From contig NZ_OZ024668.1 of assembly GCF_902497775.2 (NCBI RefSeq), positions 5,626,326 through 5,690,325 on the forward strand: DNA of 64,000 nt, written 5' to 3'. The notes below the pieces were generated by a model. The model saw nothing but the letters and a program-made list of their open reading frames with translations. It was not told the DNA's origin and ran no database searches. Shown piece by piece: positions 1 through 9,514 of the stretch. Source of the DNA: Pseudomonas fluorescens. GTDB lineage: Bacteria > Pseudomonadota > Gammaproteobacteria > Pseudomonadales > Pseudomonadaceae. Numbering within the stretch: position 1 is the stretch's first letter; the number at the start of each line of letters is the position of its first letter. Made by a program: the position numbers and the translations under genes.

Positions 1-973
1 GGACATGGCCGCCTCGCCAATGCAGGGCTCGCGCCTGCGCGTGGCCGCTGGCAACCTGGTTACCGCGCGGCCGATCGGCGTGGTCGAAGGCGTCGATTAC
101 CACCACACCGGCGAAGTGCGTCGGGTCGACCGCAAAGGCATCAACCGCCTGCTCGACGAGCGTTCCATCGTGCTGTTGTCGCCTTTGGGCTATTCGCCCA
201 CTGGCGAGATCTTCAACCTGGCCTGTGAAGACGTCGCCACCCGCGCCGCCATTGAACTGGGCGCCGACAAGCTGCTGCTGTTCGGCGCCGAGCGCGGTCT
301 GCTCGATGAGCAAGGCCGGCTGGTGCGCGAGCTGCGTCCACAGCAAGTACCGGCGCACCTGCAGCGGCTGGGCAGCGATTACCAGGGCGAGCTGCTCGAT
401 GCCGCCGCAGAAGCCTGCCGGGGCGGCGTGGCGCGCAGTCATATCGTCAGCTATGGCGAAGATGGCGCCTTGCTCACCGAGCTGTTCACCCGCGACGGTG
501 GCGGCACGTTGGTGGCCCAGGAGCAGTTCGAAAAGGTGCGTGAGGCGGCGATCGAGGATGTCGGCGGCTTGCTCGACCTGATCAGCCCGCTCGAGGAGCA
601 GGGCATCCTTGTGCGTCGTTCGCGCGAGGTGCTGGAGCGTGAGATCGAGCAGTTCAGCGTGGTCGAGCGCGAAGGCATGATCATCGCTTGTGCGGCGCTG
701 TATCCGATTGCCGATTCCGAGGCGGGCGAGCTGGCGTGCCTGGCGGTGAACCCGGAGTATCGCCACGGTGGCCGCGGTGACGAGCTGTTGGAGCGGATCG
801 AGACGCGGGCGCGGGAGATGGGGCTCAATACCCTGTTTGTGCTAACAACGCGCACGGCGCACTGGTTCCGCGAGCGCGGCTTTGTGCCCAGCGGGGTCGA
901 GCGGTTGCCGGCGGCGCGGGCATCGCTGTACAACTATCAGCGTAACTCGAAGATTTTCGAGAAGGCTTTGTAA
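1..973 (+). CDS. argA: N-acetylglutamate synthase, 3' part (5' end outside window)
   Basis: Makes N-acetylglutamate from acetyl-CoA and glutamate, the first step of arginine synthesis. Only about 323 residues are visible; the family is about 430 residues long, so roughly the first quarter lies before the window. The visible part begins inside the amino-acid-kinase-like domain and ends with a GNAT acetyltransferase domain; the acetyl-CoA loop is seen around VNPEYRHGGRGDELLE, followed by HWFRERGF typical of ArgA. The reading frame is open to base 2. It is followed after a few bases by a REP palindrome that separates it from the convergent synthetase gene. The call is secure; the true start cannot be seen. 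Confidence 0.93.
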   Translation, partial: DMAASPMQGSRLRVAAGNLVTARPIGVVEGVDYHHTGEVRRVDRKGINRLLDERSIVLLSPLGYSPTGEIFNLACEDVATRAAIELGADKLLLFGAERGLLDEQGRLVRELRPQQVPAHLQRLGSDYQGELLDAAAEACRGGVARSHIVSYGEDGALLTELFTRDGGGTLVAQEQFEKVREAAIEDVGGLLDLISPLEEQGILVRRSREVLEREIEQFSVVEREGMIIACAALYPIADSEAGELACLAVNPEYRHGGRGDELLERIETRAREMGLNTLFVLTTRTAHWFRERGFVPSGVERLPAARASLYNYQRNSKIFEKAL

Positions 974-976
974 AGC

Positions 977-1028
977 ATCGTGGGTCAAGCCCGCTCCCAC
1001 ACTGTAGGAGCGGGCTTGACCCGCGATG
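977..1028. repeat. REP inverted pair between argA and the convergent synthetase gene
   Basis: Two near-perfect inverted copies of a REP unit (core GGAGCGGGCTTG) face each other across a short spacer, giving a stem of over 20 bp. It lies between two convergent genes, so it could also block transcription read-through, but there is no clear T tract. Confidence 0.85.
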
Positions 1029-1041
1029 AGGCCCTCAAGCA

Positions 1042-2418
1042 TCAAACGGTATGCAGATACCAGTTGTACTCAAGGTCGGAGATGGAGTGTTCGAACTCCT
1101 CCAGCTCGCTCTCTTTACAGGCCACGAAGATATCGATGTATTTCGGATCGATGTACTTGGCCAGAATTTCGCTGTCGTCCAGTTCGCGCAGGGCATCGCG
1201 CAGGTTGTTCGGCAGGCTCTGCTCGTTCTGCTCGTAGGAGTTGCCTTCGGTCGGCTCGCCCGGGTCGACCTTGTTGGTCAGGCCATGGTGAACACCGGCC
1301 AGCACGGCGGCCATCAGCAGGTACGGGTTGGCATCGGCACCGGCTACGCGGTGTTCGATGCGCACGGCGTCTGGAGTGCCGGTCGGCACGCGCAGGGCCA
1401 CGGTACGGTTGTCCAGGCCCCAGCTTGGCGAATTCGGCACGTAGAACTGGGAACCAAAACGGCGGTACGAGTTGACGTTCGGGCACAGGAACGCCATCGA
1501 CGCCGGTAGGGTCTCGAGCACACCGCCGATCGCGTGACGCAGTGCGGCGTTCTGCTCGGGATCCTCGCTGGTGAAGATGTTCTTGCCATCTTTGTCCAGC
1601 ACCGAGATATGGACATGCAGACCATTACCCGCCTGGCCCGGATAGGGCTTGGCCATGAAGGTGGTATCCATCTCATGGTCGTAGGCGATGTTCTTGATCA
1701 GGCGCTTGAGCAGCACCGCGTAGTCGCAGGCCTTCATCGGGTCGGCAACGTGGTGCAGGTTGACTTCGAACTGCGCCGGGGCGCTTTCCTTGACGATGGC
1801 GTCGGCAGGAATGCCTTGTTCCTTGGCGCCTTCGAGGATGTCCTGCAGGCAGTCGACGTACTCGTCGAGGTCGTCGATCAGGTAGACCTGGGTCGAAATC
1901 GGGCGTTTGCCGGAGATCGGCGAGCGCGGCGGTTGTGGACGGCCGTTCACGTTCTCCTGGTCGATCAGGTAGAACTCGAGCTCGAACGCGGCGCAGATGG
2001 TCAGGCCCAGCTCATCGAACTTGCTTACCACCTGACGCAGGACTTCCCGCGGGTCAGCGAAGAACGGCTCGCCTTCGAGTTCGTGCATGGTCATCAGCAA
2101 TTGCGCGGTTGGGCGCTTTTGCCAAGGCTCATTGGACAGGGTGTCAGGAATTGGATAGCAGATGCGGTCAGCATCGCCGATGTCCAGGCCAAGGCCGGTG
2201 CTTTCGACGGTGGAACCGTTGATATCCAGGGCGAAGAGGGAGGCCGGCAGGTTGATGCCTTTCTCGTAAACCTTGTGGAGGCTGGTGCGCTCGATGCGCT
2301 TGCCGCGCACCACACCATTCATATCTGCAATCAGAAGGTCAACGTAGAGAACCTCAGGATGTTCCTTAAGGAACGCGTTCGCTTCGTTAAGCTGAACGGC
2401 ACGCGGGGGTACCGACAT
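1042..2418 (-). CDS. spuI: Glutamine synthetase-family gamma-glutamylpolyamine synthetase
   Basis: Likely ligates glutamate to putrescine or another polyamine using ATP, the first step of the gamma-glutamylation route. The 458-residue length fits the PuuA/SpuI/PauA family. The glutamine-synthetase fold is recognisable from FELEFYL (residues 145-151, metal-binding glutamates), QFEVNLHH (216-223), GNGLHVHIS (265-273) and an NRTVALRVP segment near the C-terminus. It is divergent from a second synthetase and next to spuC and spuDEFGH, which supports a polyamine role over ammonia assimilation. An AACAACAA motif lies just upstream of its AGGTG ribosome site. The precise amine substrate cannot be read from sequence; the gene symbol rests on synteny with P. 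putida. Confidence 0.85.
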   Translation of the reverse strand: MSVPPRAVQLNEANAFLKEHPEVLYVDLLIADMNGVVRGKRIERTSLHKVYEKGINLPASLFALDINGSTVESTGLGLDIGDADRICYPIPDTLSNEPWQKRPTAQLLMTMHELEGEPFFADPREVLRQVVSKFDELGLTICAAFELEFYLIDQENVNGRPQPPRSPISGKRPISTQVYLIDDLDEYVDCLQDILEGAKEQGIPADAIVKESAPAQFEVNLHHVADPMKACDYAVLLKRLIKNIAYDHEMDTTFMAKPYPGQAGNGLHVHISVLDKDGKNIFTSEDPEQNAALRHAIGGVLETLPASMAFLCPNVNSYRRFGSQFYVPNSPSWGLDNRTVALRVPTGTPDAVRIEHRVAGADANPYLLMAAVLAGVHHGLTNKVDPGEPTEGNSYEQNEQSLPNNLRDALRELDDSEILAKYIDPKYIDIFVACKESELEEFEHSISDLEYNWYLHTV

Positions 2419-2430
2419 GATGCAACACCT

Positions 2431-2438
2431 TTGTTGTT
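2431..2438 (-). promoter_or_regulatory. Candidate Hfq/Crc (AANAANAA) motif before spuI
   Basis: On the minus strand the bases read AACAACAA, directly 5' of the AGGTG ribosome-binding site (2426-2430) of the synthetase gene. It is an exact match to the A-rich catabolite-repression motif bound by Hfq with Crc in pseudomonads. Function is inferred from position and sequence only. Confidence 0.5.
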
Positions 2439-2695
2439 AAAAATATCAATCAATGGGGGCTTGCAGGTTCAGTCAATCGGAAAGCCTTGCTGAAGTCAAG
2501 CCAGCCCCATGATGCCCTAAAATGGCCCTCAAGCGGCATTTTTGCTGCAATTGGGGGCGCAGACAAGGGCTGCTTTCGTACGGTAACGGCGATCTTGAGC
2601 GGGCCGTGTTCTATTTTTTACGGGGGTGTTGTGTAAAAAAATGAACAAGGCTAAGCTCGGTGGCAACCCATAACACCAATAATACCGGGGGTTAC

Positions 2696-3016
2696 ATGTC
2701 ACGCCTGCCGACAACCGGCATCATCGCCCGCCGTTCACAGAACGGCTTGCATGCGTTCCTCGCGGGTGGCTTGCGCCATGCGCCAGCACGTTGCGCCCCG
2801 GCTGAAATAATTGACGGCCCGGGCGTCCTGCCTGCTGCCGACGCTTCTTCGAATTACCTCTGCCATCACTATAGCGGGCTCGTCAGCCTTGCGGGAACTG
2901 CCCGTTACGGCTTCCCTGCGCCTGACTTTTGCTTTAGCTCCGTGGGGCATCCAGAATGTCTGGGACGGCCCACTCCGGGTTTCGTCCTGACGTCTGTCCA
3001 GACATTTACCTCCTGA
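2696..3016 (+). CDS. Possible 106-residue upstream ORF before spuB (hypothetical)
   Basis: An ATG with GGGGG six bases upstream opens a 106-codon frame whose TGA falls inside the ribosome-binding palindrome of the next gene, eight bases before its ATG. The predicted product has no recognisable domain, signal peptide or membrane segment, and third-position GC appears lower than in neighbouring genes. An alternative upstream start exists at 2660. It may be a translated leader that couples to spuB, or simply an untranslated leader with a chance frame. No known family is recognised. Confidence 0.25.
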   Translation: MSRLPTTGIIARRSQNGLHAFLAGGLRHAPARCAPAEIIDGPGVLPAADASSNYLCHHYSGLVSLAGTARYGFPAPDFCFSSVGHPECLGRPTPGFVLTSVQTFTS

Positions 3017-3021
3017 GGTAT
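3008..3021 (+). promoter_or_regulatory. Palindrome over the spuB ribosome-binding site
   Basis: The bases TACCTCCTGAGGTA form a perfect 6-bp inverted repeat around CT, with the Shine-Dalgarno sequence GAGGT in the right arm. The stop codon of the upstream ORF (3014-3016) lies within it. A 9-bp stem, AATGTCTGG (2956-2964) with CCAGACATT (2998-3006), sits just before. Together they could mask the ribosome site unless translation or a protein opens it. Confidence 0.4.
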
Positions 3022-3023
3022 TT

Positions 3024-4382
3024 ATGAGTAGCAACCTCGACCAGCTCACCGATTGGTTGAAAGAACACAAGATCACCGAAGTCGAGTGTCTGATCAGCGA
3101 CCTCACCGGTATCACCCGTGGCAAGATCTCGCCGACCAACAAGTTCATCGCCGAAAAAGGCATGCGCCTGCCCGAGAGCGTGCTGCTGCAGACCGTGACC
3201 GGCGACTATGTCGATGACGACATCTATTACGAACTGCTCGACCCGGCCGACATCGACATGATCTGCCGCCCCGACGAGAACGCGGTGTTTCTCGTGCCCT
3301 GGGCCATCGAGCCGACCGCCCAGGTGATCCACGACACCTACGACAAGCAGGGCAACCCGGTCGAGCTGTCGCCGCGCAACGTGCTCAAGAAAGTCTTGAA
3401 GCTCTACGCCGACAGGGGCTGGCAGCCGATCGTGGCGCCAGAGATGGAGTTCTACCTGACCAAGCGCTGCGAAGACCCGGACTTCCCGCTGCAGCCGCCG
3501 ATCGGCCGCTCAGGGCGCCCGGAAACCGGCCGGCAGTCGTTCTCGATCGAAGCCGCCAACGAATTCGACCCGCTGTTCGAAGACGTCTACGACTGGTGCG
3601 AGCTGCAGAACCTGGACCTCGACACACTGATCCACGAAGACGGCACGGCGCAGATGGAAATCAACTTCCGTCACGGTAACGCCTTGTCGCTGGCCGACCA
3701 GATCCTGGTGTTCAAGCGCACCATGCGCGAGGCCGCGCTCAAGCACAACGTCGCCGCCACTTTCATGGCCAAGCCGATGACCGGCGAGCCGGGCAGTGCC
3801 ATGCACCTGCACCAGAGCATCATTGACGTGCACACCGGCAAGAACATCTTCTCGGATGAAGACGGGCGCATGAGCGAGCTGTTCCTCAACCACGTCGGCG
3901 GCCTGCAGAAGTTCATCCCGGTGGTGCTGCCGCTGTTCGCGCCGAACGTCAACTCGTTCCGCCGCTTCCTGCCCGATACCTCGGCGCCGGTGAACGTCGA
4001 GTGGGGCGAAGAGAACCGCACCGTCGGCCTGCGCGTACCGGATGCCGGCCCGCAGAACCGCCGGGTCGAGAACCGCCTGCCAGGCGCCGACGCCAACCCG
4101 TACCTGGCCATCGCCGCCAGCCTGCTGTGCGGATACATCGGCATGGTCGAAGGCATCAAGCCAAGCGCGCCGGTACAGGGCCGAGGCTACGAGCGGCGCA
4201 ACCTGCGCCTGCCGCTGACCATCGAGGACGCCCTGGAACGCATGGAAAACTGCAAGGCGCTGGAGCCCTACCTGGGCAAGAAATTCATCGCCGGCTACGT
4301 CGCGACCAAACGCGCCGAGCATGAAAACTTCAAACGCGTAATCAGCTCCTGGGAACGTGAGTTCCTGCTGTTTGCGGTCTGA
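3024..4382 (+). CDS. spuB: Glutamine synthetase-family gamma-glutamylpolyamine synthetase (second copy)
   Basis: Second member of the PuuA/SpuB family, 452 residues, predicted to glutamylate putrescine, spermidine or a related amine with ATP. Metal-binding APEMEFYL is at residues 138-145; QMEINFRH and the MHLHQS segment follow, and NRTVGLRVP precedes the ADANPYL motif near the C-terminus. It is clearly divergent in sequence from the 458-residue copy on the other strand, so the two are old paralogues with probably different substrates. It is followed after 47 bases by spuC and is probably co-transcribed with it. The ribosome site lies in a palindrome. Gene symbol by synteny with P. putida and P. 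aeruginosa. Confidence 0.85.
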   Translation: MSSNLDQLTDWLKEHKITEVECLISDLTGITRGKISPTNKFIAEKGMRLPESVLLQTVTGDYVDDDIYYELLDPADIDMICRPDENAVFLVPWAIEPTAQVIHDTYDKQGNPVELSPRNVLKKVLKLYADRGWQPIVAPEMEFYLTKRCEDPDFPLQPPIGRSGRPETGRQSFSIEAANEFDPLFEDVYDWCELQNLDLDTLIHEDGTAQMEINFRHGNALSLADQILVFKRTMREAALKHNVAATFMAKPMTGEPGSAMHLHQSIIDVHTGKNIFSDEDGRMSELFLNHVGGLQKFIPVVLPLFAPNVNSFRRFLPDTSAPVNVEWGEENRTVGLRVPDAGPQNRRVENRLPGADANPYLAIAASLLCGYIGMVEGIKPSAPVQGRGYERRNLRLPLTIEDALERMENCKALEPYLGKKFIAGYVATKRAEHENFKRVISSWEREFLLFAV

Positions 4383-4429
4383 TCAACCCGGAGCCGCAGG
4401 ACCGCGGCCGTCAACAAACGGAGAAGCAC

Positions 4430-5788
4430 ATGAGCGTCAACAACCCGCAAACCCGTGAGTGGCAAACCCTTAGCAGTGAGCATCACCTGGCACCTTTCAG
4501 TGACTATAAACAGCTGAAAGAGAAGGGGCCGCGGATCATCACCAAAGCCGAGGGCGTGCACCTGTGGGACAGCGAGGGCAACAAGATCCTCGATGGCATG
4601 GCGGGCCTGTGGTGCGTGGCGGTCGGTTACGGCCGTGAAGAGCTGGTTGAAGTGGCCGCCAAGCAGATGCGCGAGCTGCCGTACTACAACCTGTTCTTCC
4701 AGACTGCCCACCCACCGGCACTGGAGCTGGCCAAGGCCGTTTCCGCCGTGGCGCCCAAAGGCATGACCCATGTGTTCTTCACCGGTTCCGGTTCTGAAGG
4801 CAACGACACCAACCTGCGCATGGTCCGCCATTACTGGGCGCTCAAGGGCAAGCCGCAGAAGCAGGTGATCATCGGCCGTATCAACGGTTATCACGGTTCC
4901 ACCGTGGCCGGCGCCGCCCTGGGTGGCATGAGCGGCATGCATGCACAGGGCGGGACGCTGCCGGGCATCGAGCACATCCCGCAGCCGTACTGGTTCGGTG
5001 AAGGCGGCGACATGACGCCGGACGAGTTCGGCGTGTGGGCCGCCGAGCAGCTGGAAAAGAAAATCCTCGAAGTCGGCGAAGACAACGTCGCCGCCTTTAT
5101 CGCCGAGCCGATCCAGGGCGCCGGCGGGGTGATCATTCCGCCAGAAACCTACTGGCCGAAGATCAAGGAAATCCTCGCCAAGTACGAGATTCTGTTCATT
5201 GCCGACGAAGTGATCTGTGGCTTCGGTCGCACCGGTGAGTGGTTCGGCTCCGATTACTACGACCTCAAGCCCGACCTGATGACCATCGCCAAGGGTCTGA
5301 CCTCCGGTTACATCCCCATGGGCGGTGTGATCGTGCGTGACGAAGTGGCCAAGGTGCTCAGCGAAGGCGGCGACTTCAACCACGGCTTCACCTACTCCGG
5401 TCACCCGGTGGCGGCCGCGGTGGGCCTGGAAAACCTGCGGATCCTGCGCGACGAGAAGATCATCGAGCGCGTTCACGCAGAAACGGCACCGTATTTGCAG
5501 AAACGTCTGCGCGAGCTCAACGATCACCCGTTGGTGGGCGAAGTACGCGGCCTGGGCATGCTCGGTGCCATCGAGCTGGTCAAGGACAAGGCGACCCGCG
5601 CACGTTACGAAGGCCAGGGGGCGGGCATGATCTGCCGCCAGTTCTGCTTCGACAACGGCCTGATCATGCGCGCCGTGGGCGACACTATGATCATTGCCCC
5701 GCCGCTGGTGATCAGCCATGCAGAGATCGACGAGTTGGTGGAAAAGGCGCGCAAATGCCTGGACCTGACGCTCGAAGCGCTGAAATAG
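4430..5788 (+). CDS. spuC: Putrescine/polyamine:pyruvate aminotransferase
   Basis: Class III pyridoxal-phosphate aminotransferase of 452 residues that transfers the amino group of putrescine (and related amines) to pyruvate, giving 4-aminobutanal and alanine. The PLP lysine is K288 in TIAKGLTSGYIPMG; the DEV motif (IADEVICGFGRTG) that holds the cofactor precedes it, and GSGSEGNDTN binds the phosphate. The start has AACGGAG eight bases upstream. It lies between a glutamylpolyamine synthetase and the polyamine uptake operon, giving this locus both the transamination and glutamylation routes. Secure as an aminotransferase; the substrate follows from SpuC homology and context. Confidence 0.93.
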   Translation: MSVNNPQTREWQTLSSEHHLAPFSDYKQLKEKGPRIITKAEGVHLWDSEGNKILDGMAGLWCVAVGYGREELVEVAAKQMRELPYYNLFFQTAHPPALELAKAVSAVAPKGMTHVFFTGSGSEGNDTNLRMVRHYWALKGKPQKQVIIGRINGYHGSTVAGAALGGMSGMHAQGGTLPGIEHIPQPYWFGEGGDMTPDEFGVWAAEQLEKKILEVGEDNVAAFIAEPIQGAGGVIIPPETYWPKIKEILAKYEILFIADEVICGFGRTGEWFGSDYYDLKPDLMTIAKGLTSGYIPMGGVIVRDEVAKVLSEGGDFNHGFTYSGHPVAAAVGLENLRILRDEKIIERVHAETAPYLQKRLRELNDHPLVGEVRGLGMLGAIELVKDKATRARYEGQGAGMICRQFCFDNGLIMRAVGDTMIIAPPLVISHAEIDELVEKARKCLDLTLEALK

Positions 5789-5825
5789 CCAAGTGCTAGG
5801 CTAGCGTAATGGCATCAATGAGTTT

Positions 5826-5889
5826 CAAGGTGCCTCTTTTGTTGAAAGAGCGCCTTGTAACTTGCCAGACTAGCGACTGTTTCAGTCGC
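5826..5889 (+). other. Two tandem hairpins in the spuC-spuD gap
   Basis: A long imperfect stem (5826-5857, CAAGG pairing with CCTTG and TCTTT with AAAGA) is followed by a perfect 7-bp stem with a TTT loop (5873-5889, GCGACTG with CAGTCGC). Neither has a T tract right behind it, so they look more like mRNA processing or stabilising structures than terminators. Confidence 0.5.
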
Positions 5890-5932
5890 TCGGAGCTTGC
5901 GCCGAATAAGCCGGCCGCTGAACAGATGGCTA

Positions 5933-5940
5933 AATAAAAA
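5933..5940 (+). promoter_or_regulatory. Candidate Hfq/Crc (AANAANAA) motif at the spuD ribosome site
   Basis: AATAAAAA lies two bases before the CTGGAG ribosome-binding site of spuD and fits the AANAANAA consensus. AT-rich leaders give this motif by chance more easily than the AACAACAA form, so confidence is limited. Confidence 0.35.
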
Positions 5941-5956
5941 TTCTGGAGCATTACGC

Positions 5957-7054
5957 ATGAAGAAATTGGGCAAGACGTTGTTGGCTATGTCCCTGATGGG
6001 CGCCATGGCCAGTGCTGTTCACGCGGATGACAAAGTTCTGCACGTCTATAACTGGTCCGACTACATCGCACCAGACACCGTCGCCAAGTTCGAAAAACAG
6101 ACCGGCATCAAGGTCGTCTACGACGTTTTCGACAGCAACGAAACCCTCGAGGCCAAGTTGCTGGCAGGCAAGTCCGGCTATGACGTGGTAGTGCCGTCGA
6201 ACAACTTCCTGGCCAAGCAGATCAAGGCCGGCGTCTATCAAGAGCTGGACCGCTCCAAGCTGGCGAACTGGAAGAACCTCGACGAAGACCTGCTCAAGGC
6301 CGTCGGCGATGCCAGCGACCCGGGCAACAAATATGCGTTCCCCTACATGTGGGGCTCCATCGGCATCGGCTACAACCCAGAGAAGGTCAAGGCCGCACTG
6401 GGCATCGACAAGATCGATTCCTGGGACGTGGTGTTCAAGCCCGAGAACATCGAAAAGCTCAAGAGCTGCGGCGTGAGCTTCCTCGATGCACCGACCGAGA
6501 TGATCCCGGCGGCGCTGCACTACCTGGGCAAGCCGACCAACAGCACCCGCAAGGAAGACCTCAAAGCCGCCGAAGACCTGTTCCTGAAAGTCCGTCCGTC
6601 GATCGGCTACTTCCACTCCTCCAAGTACATCTCGGACCTGGCCAACGGCAACATCTGCGTGGCCGTGGGTTACTCGGGTGACCTGGAGCAGTCCAAGGCC
6701 CGTGCCCATGAAGCCGGTGACAAGGTCAAGCTGGACTACATCATTCCGAAAGAAGGTGCCGGTACCTTCTACGACATGGTTGCCATCCCTAAAGATGCCG
6801 CCAACGTCGACGCTGCCTACCAGTTCATGGACTTCCTGATGCAACCGGAAGTCATGGCCGAGATCACCAATGCCGTACGTTTCCCGAACGGCAACAAGGC
6901 GGCAACCCCGCTGGTGGACAAGGACATTTCGGGCGATCCGAGCATCTACCCGCCGGCTGATGTGAAGAAGCAGCTGTACGCCATTGCTGACCCGGGTGCC
7001 AAGGCCCAGCGCGAAATTACTCGCAGCTGGACCAAGATCAAATCGGGCAAGTAA
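5957..7054 (+). CDS. spuD: Polyamine ABC transporter periplasmic binding protein (PotF/SpuD type)
   Basis: Captures putrescine or spermidine in the periplasm for the SpuFGH importer. The chosen ATG gives 365 residues; it has CTGGAG nine bases upstream and starts a Sec signal peptide ([20 protein letters not shown], cleavage after HA near residue 24). The mature protein opens with [11 protein letters not shown], the hallmark of PotF-type proteins, followed by [20 protein letters not shown]. An upstream in-frame start at 5897 would add 20 residues before the signal and is rejected. It is a close paralogue of the next gene. In P. aeruginosa SpuD prefers putrescine and SpuE spermidine; that split is assumed here. 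Confidence 0.93.
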   Translation: MKKLGKTLLAMSLMGAMASAVHADDKVLHVYNWSDYIAPDTVAKFEKQTGIKVVYDVFDSNETLEAKLLAGKSGYDVVVPSNNFLAKQIKAGVYQELDRSKLANWKNLDEDLLKAVGDASDPGNKYAFPYMWGSIGIGYNPEKVKAALGIDKIDSWDVVFKPENIEKLKSCGVSFLDAPTEMIPAALHYLGKPTNSTRKEDLKAAEDLFLKVRPSIGYFHSSKYISDLANGNICVAVGYSGDLEQSKARAHEAGDKVKLDYIIPKEGAGTFYDMVAIPKDAANVDAAYQFMDFLMQPEVMAEITNAVRFPNGNKAATPLVDKDISGDPSIYPPADVKKQLYAIADPGAKAQREITRSWTKIKSGK

Positions 7055-7064
7055 ACCTGGTTAC

Positions 7065-7098
7065 CTCCCTGGGTGCGGTGTAAATCCCGCCCAGGGAG
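7065..7098 (+). other. Intercistronic hairpin between spuD and spuE
   Basis: CTCCCTGGG (7065-7073) pairs perfectly with CCCAGGGAG (7090-7098), with a further GCGG/CCGC stem possible inside the loop. A run of eight T begins some 14 bases later, too far for a classical terminator. Likely protects the 3' end of spuD mRNA or reduces read-through. Confidence 0.55.
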
Positions 7099-7103
7099 CA
7101 TGA

Positions 7104-8312
<1,209 letters not shown>

Positions 8313-8371
8313 AAATCCAGGGTCCGTCACGGCAGGGGCGGACGCAAAAAATCTTGTTGGGAGTTTCACAA

Positions 8372-9514
8372 ATGGCAGTTGCCTCCGGTGCCTATAAGAA
8401 AGCCCTCGAGGGCGACCAGCAACCTAAACAGGTGCTGGTCAAAATCGACCGGGTCACGAAAAAGTTCGACGAAACGGTCGCCGTGGACGATGTGTCCCTG
8501 GAAATCAAGAAGGGCGAGATCTTCGCCCTGCTCGGTGGCTCTGGTTCGGGTAAGTCCACCTTGCTGCGCATGCTCGCCGGCTTCGAACGGCCAACCGAGG
8601 GGCGTATCTTCCTCGATGGTGTAGACATCACCGATATGCCGCCCTACGAGCGGCCGATCAACATGATGTTCCAGTCGTACGCGCTGTTCCCGCACATGAC
8701 CGTGGCGCAGAACATCGCCTTCGGCCTGCAGCAGGACCGCATGCCCAAGTCGGAGATCGACGCCCGCGTGGCCGAGATGCTCAAGCTGGTGCACATGACC
8801 CAGTACGCCAAGCGCAAGCCGCACCAGCTCTCCGGTGGCCAGCGTCAGCGTGTGGCCCTGGCCCGCTCGCTGGCCAAGCGGCCAAAGCTGCTGCTGCTCG
8901 ATGAGCCAATGGGCGCGCTGGACAAGAAGCTGCGTTCGCAGATGCAACTGGAGCTGGTGGAGATCATCGAACGGGTCGGCGTGACCTGTGTGATGGTGAC
9001 CCACGACCAGGAAGAGGCCATGACCATGGCCCAGCGCATCGCCATCATGCACCTGGGCTGGATCGCCCAGATCGGCAGCCCGATTGACATCTATGAAACC
9101 CCGACCAGCCGCCTGGTCTGCGAGTTCATCGGTAACGTCAACCTGTTCGAAGGCGAAGTAGTCGACGACGCCGAAGGCCACGCGGTGATCGCCAGTCCCG
9201 AGCTTGAGCGCAAGATCTACGTCGGCCACGGTGTCACCACCTCGGTCGAAGACAAGCGCATCACCTACGCCTTGCGTCCGGAAAAACTGCTGGTGACCAC
9301 CGCGCAGCCGACCTGCGAGCACAACTGGTCGCGCGGCAAGGTCCACGACATCGCCTACCTGGGCGGCCACTCGGTGTTCTATGTCGAGCTGCCTGGCGGC
9401 AAGATCGTCCAGTCGTTCGTCGCCAACGCCGAGCGCCAGGGCACCCGCCCGACCTGGGACGACCAGGTCTACGTCTGGTGGGAGGATGACAGCGGCGTGG
9501 TACTGCGCTCATGA
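8372..9514 (+). CDS. spuF: Polyamine ABC transporter ATP-binding protein (PotG/SpuF)
   Basis: Cytoplasmic ATPase that powers polyamine import. From the ATG at 8372 (GGGAG eight bases upstream) it has 380 residues. Walker A is GGSGSGKST (55-63), the Q-loop glutamine about 101, signature LSGGQ (153-157), Walker B LLLLDEP (173-179), and the H-loop follows in VMVTHDQEE. The C-terminal 120 residues form a TOBE/OB domain as in PotA and PotG. An earlier TTG at 8354 is in frame but overlaps the ribosome site. The stop overlaps the next start in ATGA, so it is translationally coupled with the permease genes. Confidence 0.94.
   Translation: MAVASGAYKKALEGDQQPKQVLVKIDRVTKKFDETVAVDDVSLEIKKGEIFALLGGSGSGKSTLLRMLAGFERPTEGRIFLDGVDITDMPPYERPINMMFQSYALFPHMTVAQNIAFGLQQDRMPKSEIDARVAEMLKLVHMTQYAKRKPHQLSGGQRQRVALARSLAKRPKLLLLDEPMGALDKKLRSQMQLELVEIIERVGVTCVMVTHDQEEAMTMAQRIAIMHLGWIAQIGSPIDIYETPTSRLVCEFIGNVNLFEGEVVDDAEGHAVIASPELERKIYVGHGVTTSVEDKRITYALRPEKLLVTTAQPTCEHNWSRGKVHDIAYLGGHSVFYVELPGGKIVQSFVANAERQGTRPTWDDQVYVWWEDDSGVVLRS

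Larger units (their letters stand above)
2419..3023. other. 605-bp divergent control region between two synthetase genes
   Basis: This gap separates two divergent polyamine synthetase genes and must hold both promoters. No convincing consensus sigma-70 pair was found on either strand; a TATAGT-like hexamer near 2871-2876 on the minus strand is the best -10 candidate for the left gene. The right half contains a 106-codon ORF, a long stem (2956-2964 with 2998-3006) and a palindrome over the ribosome site of the right gene. The left edge holds the AACAACAA motif. PauR or another regulator might bind here, but no site is recognisable. Confidence 0.6.

Noticed and set aside
4295-5719. 474-codon minus-strand frame opposite spuC
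   Set aside because: Antisense shadow of the aminotransferase gene with low-complexity His/Gly/Val-rich translation.
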